Shown here: one piece after another, positions 11,441 to 23,000 of the stretch
Numbering within the stretch: position 1 is the stretch's first letter
How the letters are laid out: each line of letters begins with the position of its first letter
Assembly (NCBI GenBank): GCA_033065855.1
Contig: JAVXUO010002985.1
Coordinates: 1-64,000 of the forward strand
Reading direction: 5' to 3'
DNA length: 64,000 bases
Source of the DNA: Escallonia rubra
Taxonomy: Eukaryota; Streptophyta; Magnoliopsida; Escalloniales; Escalloniaceae
The notes under the pieces: model-generated
What the model saw: only the letters and a program-made list of their open reading frames with translations
Told to the model about the DNA's origin: nothing
Database searches by the model: none
Position numbers and translations under genes: made by a program

Positions 11441-12560
11441 CAGACGAAAATGCCCTTGGGTGAGGGACAAAGGGAAGCACACAAAACGGTGACACGTGGG
11501 GGTGGATCAATAATTGTGGGAAAAAGACTTTGCTGTAACCAAATGATAACGGTACTTGGTGAAGAACAAATTTTGGTTCCGATCCGATCTGATCCGGATA
11601 GTAGAAATCTTCGTCCAATCCAGATAGAAGATATAAATAAATTATATATTATAAACTTTTTATTCTATCTCAAAATTCGTGAAGGATTTAATATGAAAAA
11701 ATAAATAAAATAAAAATATAAAAAAGGTGAATATAGAAAGACACTTACAGAACATTTTTTAATTTGAATATGATCAATTTCTTTTAGGACAACTCACAAA
11801 AAAATATGATCAATTTCTTTGGAATAGCAGAAGTATTTAATGACTTGAATATATATTATAAAAGTATTCTTAAATTTTGTCAAGATTTTGTAAAGATTGT
11901 TGGTGATTATATATTTTCTTTAATATCATTACACGGTCCTTGTAAAGAGGTAACGAGAAAGTTACATTCTGAATTATAACTAAAACTTTTAAATTTGTGG
12001 TTGATGCATCATCATGTGTTTGTTTATGCGTGTCTGTTTATGCGTGTCTGTTTTATTATTATTATTATTACTATAAATCTTAAAAACTTTACTAAAGTGA
12101 AATAAATAAATAAATTTAACAAAATAAAAAACCTAATTACGTAACTGAGAAAAAAGTAAAAATAGAACATTATAAATATGAATAAGAAATTTGCATTTGT
12201 GTGTGGCCAAAATGAGGGAGTCTGTGCATGAAGCCATGAAAGGAACAGGGACGCGTGTTGGAAAAGAAATTCAAAAAGTGTGGTGGACACGTGTCGGTTG
12301 GAATTCTGAGATTCCTAGGACGAGGAAACGTGGCGTCAGGTAATTCGGTCTCGTAAAGCCGCGACGTTGTCGATGCTTGGTTCGGCAACTAAAATAATAC
12401 AACTGTTCGTCGCACTTAGCTGTCTTCGAATGGACTGGCCCTGACACGTGGGGTACGACGTTGCAGCTTTACTTTGCCCCCCCACCCACCCCTCTCTCTG
12501 ACGGGTGTTGTGTGTGTTTTGTGTAGCAAACTGGCAAAGATTTTTATTCACTTTTAACTA
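11441..12560 (-). promoter_or_regulatory. AFP proximal promoter with ABRE/G-box motifs
   Basis: Perfect CACGTG cores occur at 11493-11498 (GACACGTGGG), 12288-12293 (GGACACGTGTC) and 12445-12450 (GACACGTGGG). An ACGTGGC lies at 12328-12334, and an ACGCGTGT at 12251-12258 resembles the CE3 coupling element. ABRE plus CE3 is the known arrangement for bZIP (ABF/ABI5) response to ABA. The gene on this side is AFP, a family that is ABA-induced, so ABA feedback control is inferred. Confidence 0.6.
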
Positions 12561-12854
12561 CGACCTTTTTATTTTTATTGGTAGGTACTTTTTAACGACT
12601 TTTAAGCATGTGTGTTCCCTTCAATTTGGCAAACTTCATTGCCATTCCTTCGGAATCTCTTTCTATTGATGATTATACATATCTTTTTTGTTTATGTTTC
12701 CCACGTTCTAAGTTCTTATAGATAGATAGATAGACGAGCAGCGGAAAAAAAAATTATGAGAGTCGTAATTAGGAAAATATTTTTCCTGTTAAGTGTGGTA
12801 ATATGATTGAGTTTGTTCTTTAACACTTAGAATTTTTAGAATAGATGGTAAGTT

Positions 12855-13050
12855 AACATGATATCAGAGCTCTTATTGCACAATGTCTTAGATTCGGACA
12901 GGGGTTTGCATATGAGGAAGTGTGTTAGAACATTATTATATTGTTGGACTCAATTTCTTAGATGATTTGATTACTTAACATTCTCAAAGAGTAACTTGGT
13001 TTCATGTTATGTGTGATAACCTGCTCATTATTTGTTTTCTTTTTTAAAAG
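12855..13050. mobile_element. Degenerate LTR-retroelement-like fragment
   Basis: TGATATCAGAGC resembles the TGGTATCAGAGC primer-binding site (tRNA-iMet) of copia-type elements. It is followed by GTGTTAGAACATTATTATAT and TTGGACTCAATTTC, phrases often seen in plant retroelement remnants. No coding domain and no second LTR found. Confidence 0.3.
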
Positions 13051-14279
13051 GGGTAAAATCGCTACTATTGATACTAAAGATAGGACGCAGATGACATTCC
13101 TATCTGATAGGCATTACAGTAAAATAATCGACGACAACAACAATAACAAAATTAAGAACAAAATAAACTACATTAAACCTAAACAAATAAGGCAGCTTTT
13201 TTTTTCCCCAAATAACCAACTAAAAACAAACAAGGCATATAAAACTAACTAATACGGAGTACAAGATAACTATAACCTAAAACAAAAACAAGATGAAGAC
13301 TAAATAAAAGTAACCAATCAAAAAGCACCAACTTATTATCAGCCACAAGCCCAACTCCAGACACGTGCCCCCACCGCTGCAACATGTCCTCACTTCACTC
13401 ACCATGCATCACTTCACTCACCAAAAAAGCCACCTTTTCCGGCCATCTCCTTGCTGCCGGCCCTCAGAAGCCCTCACAACCACCGACCTTCCCCTTTTGA
13501 CCCATCAGAAACACCGGCCGATACACCCGAAATCACCAGTCCTCCTAACACCGAGCCTATGTTCCTCGGCCATCATCCCAAGACCAACCCACGAGATTGC
13601 ATCCCACACGAATCTCGTTGGCAAAAATGACCAACACCTAAAGCCCACCACAACCCAATCAAGGGCACCCCAACTCCCAAGGATCTGACAGCTTTCCCCT
13701 TTCATCAAGCTCCAACCGATGGCTATCGCCGAAAACTATGGAGAGACACTGAACTGATGGCAAACCGTTGGAGCAGGGACGCCGTCCAACTCCTCATTCA
13801 TGGCCCCAAGATCCACACGAATACCCTAACGAGACCAAAAGCTACTTTGCCACATCATCACAATCTACTTACCACGCCACCACGCACCGGAGGAGATCGG
13901 CTGTGGCAATAGAGACGCTTCGTCTATTGGGGTGAGAAGAGGGGATCTTTTTATGCAATATTGATGTTCCCGCCTAACCGCTTGCATTTAGTGCTATATT
14001 TAATAAGCACATTATGTGAATTTACCTAGTACACAAGTGTCAAGACACAAAAACAGAAGTAGGGTTGTGCAAAAGAAAATCGAACACTCAAATTTTAAAT
14101 TAAAAGGTATTCCCAATCCGTGTTATTGTCTTACTATTGTAATTCTTGGAAGATCATTTTCAGACTCCAAGAATGTAAATGATTAAAACCGCTAATACTT
14201 TTATTCTCTCGTATATTACTCTATTCTCAAAATTGTGTTCAGCAACTTCTAAAACCAATTTACATCGCAAAAATTATTG
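13051..14279. other. Intergenic, C-rich block of unknown origin
   Basis: Between 13320 and 13920 the sequence turns rich in CCACC/CACC and reads open in several frames as Pro/His/Thr-rich peptides on + and Gly/Val-rich on -. I recognise no protein. The composition resembles the inside of the Mutator-like element at 17138-18572. A CACGTG lies at 13362-13367. The rest is AT-rich. Confidence 0.4.
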
Positions 14280-14522
14280 GAAAAAATTTAGCTGCTACTC
14301 CGGTTGGAGGAATCTTCCTCCTACTCCTTATATAGCGACAATCAATTGTCTCTAAATATTTCTAGTAGCTTTTATTTAGTGACGCTGAAAAAGTACTGTT
14401 AATAATTGTCACTGAAAGTGTTAGAAGAAAAGTCGCTTGAAACATTTAGCGATTATTAATTGTCACTATACATGGGGTTGAAAGAAGATTCTTAAAATTC
14501 GAGTAGGAGGCAAAGTTTGTTC
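14280..14522 (+). mobile_element. MITE, family shared with 57394-57632
   Basis: About 240 bp with core TATAGCGACAATCAATTGTC, TAGTGACGCTGAAAAAGTAC and GTGTTAGAAGAAAAGTCGCT. It is clearly homologous, in the same orientation, to 57394-57632. Ends are inverted: GCTACTCCGGTTGGAGG on the left, and GAGTAGGAGGC on the right (reverse complement GCCTCCTACTC). No coding capacity. Confidence 0.7.
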
Positions 14523-14689
14523 GCAATTATTTAAAAGGAAAGTCCTCACATATGAAAGAAAAAAAATTATATATATATATATATAAAATAGGAGTAACCG
14601 TGGAAGAGGTAGGTGGGTTAACGATCATTGACCATGGTTACGAGGTACCGAATTATTATTATTAATATTAATATTAATTAAGAAGTTAA

Positions 14690-14960
14690 CGACGAAGCAG
14701 ACGGCAAAAAGTCGGCGAGGAGACTCGGCGCAGAACACGTGATCCCATTACGGCCCGCTGTCATAAATCACGATGACGATGATAACGGGACCCACCCAGG
14801 CCAAGTTGCACTTTAGTTAAAGCATAGCAATGAGTCAGCACGACTCTTGGGTGTAACTGCCACGTGTTGCGTAGCAATATGCCACCACGTGCCACGATCT
14901 TGGGGTGTTTGGTCAGGCGCACAGAGATGCGAGTGCATCCAAAGGTGAGGGCGACCGTTC
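14690..14960. promoter_or_regulatory. GC-richer island with three G-boxes
   Basis: CACGTG occurs at 14736-14741, 14861-14866 and 14886-14891, with TGAGTCA at about 14831 and GATGACGATGATAACGG nearby. The block is GC-richer and free of repeats compared with the AT-rich DNA around it. It lies 3.5 kb upstream of AFP with no gene between, so it may be a distal ABA-responsive or conserved noncoding element. Inference only. Confidence 0.4.
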
Positions 14961-15749
14961 GGGTCCGAACCGTTTAAAAATATCCAAAAAATCCAACTTG
15001 CAGCTTATTAAAAGGCTTTTCCTCTAAAGTTGAGGATCCTTTTTTTAATGAGAATCAATATTTTAAACTTTAGTTGTCAAATATCTTCGTATAATTACTT
15101 TACCACAAGAGTTGATCAGATCGAATAAATGGTTAAAAGAGAGAGAGAGAGAGTTGTTTTAAAATATATATTTAACAGTTTTATATAGAGATCGTTAATT
15201 CGAATCATCCAGTATATTTTTGAAGTTTTGAAGCAACAAAAAGGAGCCAAGATCATGCGAACATATTGGACCTTGATGACAGACGGTTTTTAATTTTGGA
15301 TACGCAATGTCTTGCCTCTTATTGTATTTTTCGCGCGGAATTGACGTACGGACGTAGACACATCGTTCTGATAACATTTCAAACGTCTCTTTGAAGACAC
15401 ATTTTAGGGTCTTCAAAACAAAAGGCCAGATATATATCTCGTCGTATAATATTTGTTTCATTCACTAATCCAGTAATTAGAAAGATTTTACCACAAAAGA
15501 AAACCCTCATTTTTACAACTTTATAGATTTAAAAATATATATATCATATAAGTAAAGTCTAAAAGCTTATAATAAAAATATCATGAACATGCGTGCTCTA
15601 AAAATCATTAGAGAACAAATCAAAGACTGGTGCTATATATACACAATTGGGGGTGAAGGGTAAGGAAGAGAATTGAATGAATCATCAATCAATCAATAAT
15701 CAATAAATAAATATAAATAAATGAAAAGGGGGGAGAGGGACGTAAAGTG

Positions 15750-15990
15750 GGGAGGGGGGAGATCTTCTTAGGATGGATACGGTAGGGGGGACACGTCAGG
15801 GATTCGGACAAGGAGATTCTCCGACACTAAACTCGGAGCCACGTGTTTCGACTGGAAAGCCAAAAAGGACGCGCCCATAATTGCAAAGGGCTTTGATTTT
15901 TTGAATTCCGCGGCAACTTGTCCAAACGCGACAAAAGCTGTAACACAGAGCTCTTTACCTGGATTTGACCTCCCCCGAATCCACTCTATT
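15750..15990. promoter_or_regulatory. Second GC-richer island with ACGT motifs
   Basis: Contains ACACGTCAGG at 15791-15800 and CACGTG at 15840-15845 within a GC-richer, non-repetitive stretch between AT-rich DNA and a MITE-like region. No open frame continues through it. Candidate distal regulatory element for AFP, or the remains of a promoter. Weak evidence. Confidence 0.3.
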
Positions 15991-16030
15991 TGTTGTTACA
16001 AACCTATTTATTATATTAACTATTAATTAA

Positions 16031-16399
16031 TCCCACCGTTCGACATAAATTAATCATATTTCTTTTTTAAACCGTCTCTTAAAAATTGATAACTTCTGAA
16101 TTAAGAAAGATTTTATAAATATTTTTATATACTTACTCTTTATATATCTTTTTATTCTATTTTTCTATACATATTTAATTATCCACAAACTCATTTTCTC
16201 TCTCTAGACCTACCTTCTTACATTTTTTTTTTATTTCTCTCCACATTTCAAACTCTACCAACCAATTTTCTCTTTCCTGACTTACTCTCTTATCTCTCTC
16301 TCTCTCTAAAGGATAAAATGAGAAACATACAAGATATAACATAAATTCTTAATATGCGTGCAAAGTTAAACTGGGCAACTTATGTGGGATGGATGGAGT
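16031..16399. mobile_element. Degenerate Stowaway-like MITE
   Basis: The right end GGGATGGATGGAG|TA and inner phrases (CCAACCAATTTTCTCTTTCC, TTAAGAAAGATTTT) resemble the Stowaway elements at 16775-17049 and 48227-48599. The left end (CCCACCGTTCGACA) is decayed. Confidence 0.4.
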
Positions 16400-16569
16400 A
16401 TATTATATTATGTTGTTATATATATTTTTATTTCAACAAAAGGTATAAAATAGTCTTATATTCTATCTTGTCGGAGAATTATAGTTTTACTTGTCTGAAT
16501 TAGATTTGTGGGCATAAACTTATTCTGTATGGCATTACTCGAATTGAGTACGAAGATTGGTACTTAGTA

Positions 16570-16735
16570 CATGTGAGCATGGTTCGGTTTGGTTCGTTTT
16601 GGAGGTTAAGCCGCAAACCGAATGATTACTCCTCAGTTTGAAAAATGGTGAATCAAATCAAACCAAACATTATCGATTTAGACGGTTCGATTTGATCGGC
16701 TTAAAAGGTTCTGTTTAGTCGGTCTGAGGGAGGCT
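16570..16735. mobile_element. Fragment related to the 27510-28096 element
   Basis: The run GTGAGCATGGTTCGGTTTGG followed by TTTTGGAGGTT and CGCAAACCGAA matches the left end of the element at 27510. It is cut short after about 165 bp. Confidence 0.5.
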
Positions 16736-16774
16736 ATGGAGTAGGCTCTTTAAAAGGAAAAGTACAAAACTGTA

Positions 16775-17049
16775 CTCCCTCCGTCCCTAAATATTTGATC
16801 ATATTTTCTTTTTAACTTGTTCCAAAAGAGTTTATCACTTTTCAAATTAAGAAAGATTTTGCAGGTGTTTTTCATGTTTACCCCTTTTTATATATTTTTT
16901 AATTATAATTTTCTCTCCATATTTAATCTTCCACCAACCCATTTTTCTCATTCCTGACCCATTCAATAATGAAAATTCATAAAATATAACTCATATCCTA
17001 AATAAGAATGCAAGTTAAACGCGATCAATTAAAAAGGGACGGATTTGAG
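16775..17049. mobile_element. Stowaway (Tc1/mariner) MITE
   Basis: Starts TA|CTCCCTCCGTCCCTAAA and ends TTAAAAAGGGACGGATTTGAG|TA. The inverted ends with TA target duplication are diagnostic of Stowaway MITEs. 275 bp, no coding capacity. Confidence 0.85.
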
Positions 17050-17137
17050 TAATTGGTGTTAAGTTTTTTATATTTAGATCCATCTAAATGAGTTTTACTT
17101 GATGTTACTTGTATCTTTTTTCAGTCTACTTTAGTCT

Positions 17138-18572
17138 GAGTTAACTATTCGGTTGACTACAGTACTATTAGACAAATTCAACTTTGATCACTGGACATCG
17201 ATTTGTGTCAAATAACCACTAGATTCTTGAATTCATTTTAATCAGGTCATTCCTTCAATCTGTCCATGCCGTCGTCCCTTTAAGTGCTTTTTGTCATGAG
17301 TATATCTGTCATTATATCCTCTTATTTCCCTACATTTTCTTCTCCAACACTAGTTACAGTTCAACACTACAGAGAAAACAAGTCTAAATATGCCAACATT
17401 CAAATGGAGTCTAAGAAAGCAAAACTTCTTCAACCATTTCATGGTTTGCGCTCTACTTCCCCATCAAACCCATATGTGAATCTATCCCCTTCCTCTAGTC
17501 CAGCACCACCACACCATGGCCATTTGATGGTCTTTTTGGGCGAAAGGTCAAGTTGTATTATCAAATATGAGATTCTTACAACAAACATTGCTTACAGTCC
17601 AACACTATCAAAAACAAGTCTAAATGTGCCAACATTCATTGAAGGCCTTAGTAAGTAGAATCTCAACAACCATTTCATGGTTTGTGTTATACTTCGCCAT
17701 CAAACCCATTTGTGAATTCGTTCCCTTCTACTATTACATCATCACAATACCCAACAGCACCACAACGATACCCTTACCGAAACACCACTGTCACCTGGTG
17801 CCTCGCCGCCACCACCATACATGCAACACCAACGTCATTACCACATCAGCATCCCATAACCCTCAAGGCCCCACCAACATCAGTGACCAAACCTAATTTA
17901 TTTCCAAATCGGAAACCCATGCCACCACCAACATACCCAAGCCGCCACCACTCCATAGACACCAAAAGACCCACACCTGTAGGCACCACTCAATTGCGAG
18001 GCACCAACAACTCCATCACCTTCAGTCCAAACAGTCATCGCCCCCAACACCCACCATCCAAACCTTCGTCGCCCAATGCCTCTATTTGAACCCCTTCACC
18101 ATCCAAACCTTCAGTGCCACCCCCATGGCTGCCATGACCAGTGCTACCATATCACGGGCCACTATCGCATTGCCACATATCACCACCTCATTCCATCCGA
18201 GATGGGTACACAGGGACCCACGCTTCACCGCCAAAATCAGTTTCAAATCTAGTGTGTGATTAGTGTATTTTTCGATATAGTTAGAGTTGAACTATTGTCT
18301 TTGTGTGTGCCGTGGCGTTGGTGGTAAAGAGTTGATGGGGCGGTGATGGTGGTGACCGGAAAAAGAAAGAACATGAGAAAGAAAAGAATAAAAGAGAATG
18401 ATAGATTTACCCCTAAAAATTGAAACTTAACGGATTTGGTGCTGCTGGAGCCTAACAGAGTGATTTGATTAGACAAATTAACGAGTCTAATGGTCATTTC
18501 GACACCAATCGATGTTCAATAACAAAAGTTGAATATTCCTAATAGTACAATGGTCAACCGAGTAGTCAACTC
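17138..18572. mobile_element. Mutator-like non-autonomous element with ~100-bp inverted ends
   Basis: The left end begins GAGTTAACTATTCGGTTGAC, then GTACTATTAGACAAATTCAA and GGACATCGATTTGTGTC. The right end, reverse-complemented, begins GAGTTGACTACTCGGTTGAC, then GTACTATTAGGAATATTCAA and GAACATCGATTGGTGTC. The arms stay alignable for about 100 bp, which fits MULE terminal repeats. The inside is CCACC-rich and carries a tandem duplication (about 17355-17515 and 17597-17760: AAACAAGTCTAAATNTGCCA, then CAACCATTTCATGGTTTG). No transposase seen, and no 9-bp target duplication could be confirmed. The long Pro/His-rich frames inside are compositional. Confidence 0.7.
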
Positions 18573-20036
18573 ATTTAATTTTGTAGATTTGTTCGTGACA
18601 AGTTCAAAATATCAAAAGTACAAAGAAGCCTGCTCTTTTCCTCTGCCGAACAATTCTAGTTCGATGTTGAATCTATTTTGAAATATACTCCAAGCATGGT
18701 TTTAGTACAATTAAGAAATAGAGTCAAAGACTCTTATACATTTCAATTTCGATATGGTTGTAATAGTTTACTTTCATATATCCTGATCTTCTTGAAAAAT
18801 AGCCTAGCCACTCATGTAACTAAGAAAACAAACTCTTGTTTGATGATGTAAAACTTCTCATGTTAATCGACATATAAAAAATAAAAAACCTGTTTCGATA
18901 CCATTTTCAAAATGCAAGGATGACAATAAAATTTGATTAGATTTTCACGTTACAATATATGAAAGCTCATTTATGTTGTTTGAATGCTATTTACAACACA
19001 TTTATAAGTCAAAACGAGTGAGGCTGAGTTTCAATAAAACTACTTGTAAATAGTTGGGCAATAGTGTTTAACTTTAGTGTTTTTGAATATAAAGTTGAAA
19101 GTAGTAAGTATAAAAAAATATATGAAAACATGATAAATGAAGACCGAGAAAATGAATTGAGGGCTTTTAAGAGACTGGCCCAGTGGACTGCAGCTGTTTG
19201 TGCAAAGGCCAGTATGGGCTAGATGGGCGGGCCTCAGTCACTCAACCCAATATTCTTAGCTGATTGGGCTCAACATTTCCAAGCCCTGCCACATGCCTAC
19301 AGTTTTCACTTTTCACTTTACAGGCATCATAAATATTTAAACTATACTTCCAATTCAGAGTATTTCTAAATTAAACACCAAAATATATGTATTTCTAAAT
19401 TTTTCTTCTCAACTCGTATTGATCTGTCGCTCGGTACTCATTGTCGGCTAATTGCAACTGTGACGAAAAAATTATTACTTACTAGAGTACTAATTATGAG
19501 TACTCTCGTACGCTTCGTTCAGCAAAATAATTTTTTGTGTGTACATATATATACTAGATAAAAAACAAGACTACTCACACACATATTGCTTCCGTTCAGC
19601 TGACTTGCTATTTTCGAGATATAAGCAAATCGAACGTCGGAAGGAAGAGTAAGCAGGTTGGATATCGGAGTAACATTATCATTTTCTTGAAAGAACTCAA
19701 AATTTGAAAATTTTCTTCCAACATGATATTCTTCATCGTCTCGATTTTCACCTCCTCCGCGGAAAAAATCTAGCGTATTATGTGTGGATCATCATTAATA
19801 GTTTAAGGAAAAGTCCTGTGTACATGCATTTAGCAAATGATATACAAAAATAAATAATCATGCAATCAAAAATAAGAGCAAGAGAGAGAAGGAAGAGAGA
19901 GACAAGAGAGAAACCTTTAATTGTCCAGAAGAGAATTTGATAAATTCCTACAGTATACCCTCGGAAGCTCCTAACCTGCTGCATATCAACTACAAAAAGA
20001 ATATGTCCAACACTCCTAAGGATCTAGCAGTTCTAC
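18573..20036. other. Intergenic, downstream of the NTF2/RRM gene
   Basis: No gene or clear repeat. The part near 20036 should be the 3' UTR of the minus-strand gene. The rest is AT-rich single-copy-looking sequence. Confidence 0.5.
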
Positions 20037-23000
20037 TTAACAGTTAACACCTGTTCCACGACCAACTCTTGCAGCCCCTCCATTCTGATTACCTTCTCCA
20101 TTGCGTCCACGGTTCCCAAACACACGCCTCCCGTGGTCACGACTTTCCCCATACTTTTTTTGGTCCCTAGAATCAGACCTGTCACGGCTGCGACCATCAA
20201 TAGACTTTTCGCGGCCCCTAAAATTGTCATTACGGAGTCCACTTCGACCAGATGAGAACCCCCGTCTGTTATCACCAGCTGCAAAATGCAACCAAGGCCA
20301 CATTTCCTCTCATCAATATCCATCTTATTACCAGATTTTCCTTCATTGTCCAATAGAAAGTAAGTCCTGATAATATTTTAGACAGCCGACAGTAAAAAGA
20401 GATCTTACAGATTATGCAAACGATAACTACTTGCCTTGAGAACGAGATTTCTTATAGTCAATATAAGCGTCTTTCCCTCCAATTCTGATCAGACGAGCCT
20501 GAAATGATAAGCACTTAATACTCTGAGCAACTATTTAATGAACTTGAAATTTGCAAGCGAGAAAATAGCTACTTATTGAACCTTTCACAAAATATTCACT
20601 TTCCAATAGTTGTACACCTTTTTTAGACAAGCTTTTCAAATTTCCTTATCCAAATAGCTCAATATTGAAAAAAATCACCCTGATCTAAATAACAATAATC
20701 AAAAGCCACCTCAATCATGTCACATCTAGCAGCGTTCTACCTTCAGTAATAATTTTTTGAAAAAAGGGGATACATTTGCAGTATCGCCAATTCATAGTGA
20801 GTGTATGTTTGGCAGATAATAAATCAAAATCAACAAATTGACTGCGAAAAATATATTCTTTTCTTTATTTCCTTATCAGCCAAAAGTGGAAAACCATGGC
20901 AAATGATACTCCAAACATCTTTTTCACTTGATTTAACTGGCTTTTTCGTTCTTTTGTGCAATTTTATCCCCGTGGAAATTGCACCTCTGTCATAACCCTG
21001 ACCTTGCCCTATGTGAAGGGTGGATCTTGCTGCTTATTTTATTGAGAGTAAAATTTGCAATCATGCCAGCTGTCAAGGTTGGTTTTTGATAATAAGCTTA
21101 GAAAGTACTCCCTCATGTTTCATTGGATTTTTCACTCTTTACATTTTGTGTAATCCTAGGATAGATTTTGGCACATGTAAACATCGAGTTGAATTCTAAT
21201 ACAAATCATAGATTAAGTATCATTTGGCAAGTCAAGATAATACTAAAACAGTGAGTAGAGCCAATGTTTACATGGGCTAATCTATCCTATGAATTGGCAA
21301 AAAGTCAAAGGGGGAGTATCCTGTGAAGCGAGAGAGGAAAAACGAAGGAAAGGGGTGCAAAACGAAGGAAAGGGGTGCCATAAGAGACGATCTTGAACAA
21401 GTTACCTCAACTGCACTTTTTGCCGATTTCGAGGACTCAAAATCAACAAAACCACAACAGAATCCATCCTGCAAGATTTTATAATAACATGTCAAATGTC
21501 AATATCATGACATTGAAATGAACAAAATGGAGATGAATCTGAAGGATACATTGTATTTTCTAATCTGAATGTTCTGACGATTAGCAGGTCCAAACTTCTG
21601 GATCGCTGCTAAGAGACGTTCAATTGATATATCCGATGGCAAACCACCAATGTATATGCCATTAACTGTTTCAAGGAGGGAGATAGACCAATGTATATGT
21701 TATTAATAATGAGCACACAGATGCATGTGTGTGTTATGCATGTTTAACTTGTATAATCTGAAAGGACAGATAATAAGACCTTCTCCATGAGCACTGTTAC
21801 TAAGTTGCGAAGAACGTGGTGAAGCACCATTGCTGGGAGGAGCGGGTGCTTTGGGTTTCGGGAATGCTGTTAACTGTTGATCAGTGTTTGGTGCAACTCT
21901 AACAACCACACCAGCAGGAGCATTGGCAGGAGTAGTCACCGCCACCTATACAAGATTTTAAAACATAAAAGTTGAATCCTGTAAAGCTGGCAAGATCTTT
22001 TAGAATTCCAAAAATGAAACTCACCCGTGATGAATAAGATGTTTTCTGGGAATCTTTCTGAGGCACATCATTGTGGCTCAAATTAGCTCGAGGATCAGAG
22101 ACAACAACTTCTTCAACGACTGCACCTCCATTGTCCGAGTGATTTGATGTCTTCTGACCATTATCGGTAACATCTATGGGAACATGAGTGACTTCTGAAG
22201 ACAAGTGTGACATTTTTTAAAAGTAAATTAAAAAGAAACTAAGTAAATAAACTAGGTCCCTCCCCCTACTCTCCACCCCTCAAAAGGCAAAGGAAATAAT
22301 TCTGTGCATTCGCACACCTACAAAAACATGCCTGAATCTTGAGTCAAAGGAGCAGTTACATTTTCTTCAGCAACAACATGATCTGTCAAAGGGGTTGATG
22401 ACTTGTCTACATCCTTAAAATAACATAAGTCGTTTAACACATAAAAGCCCTTTTCTTTTGGTGCCAGAAAGAATGTCTGAGTGAATTCCTTTGTCTCGCC
22501 GTCGTCCTTCCCAGTCAATAAACCGGTAACTCCTACAACCACCCCTTTCATGTAAGACTCTTGGGCGTATATAGTTACTATCTTAGCCCGATAGTTCTGG
22601 TAATTAAATGACATGATCTCGTCATTAATTCCCTGATTCAAGAAAAATAAAAATGAAAAGTTATGCAAATCCCTAGGCTTGTATTGGAAAAAAGAGCGCT
22701 ATCAAGCTGCAGCGTTGAATGAAGACAGAGAAATACAAGCAATAGAGGCTAGAAGAAAACGGGTTACATAATTCTAGCTGACAATTCCCAATTCATGCAG
22801 GGAAGAGGGTTTAGATGGAAAAGCAGTTACTATAACAGTAAGGGGCAACCAAAAGTGCAGTCTCACCAAACATTAAATTAGGCTGAAAGCACTCAGATCT
22901 CTGGTTAAATTGCATATGGAGTGATTCGTGAATACATGAAATAAAATAGCTAATGTAAATAACCTGTAAGATTCATCCAAGTTACAGCAAATTTCAGCAA

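Noticed and set aside
17284..18089. Pro/His/Thr-rich open frames of 90-135 aa
   Set aside because: They sit inside the MULE-like element, overlap in different frames and reflect CCACC-rich composition.
21469..21549. Possible U12-type intron in the NTF2/RRM gene (donor GTATCCTTC)
   Set aside because: The donor matches the U12 consensus but no TTCCTTAAC-like branch site lies near the acceptor, so it is treated as an ordinary U2 intron.
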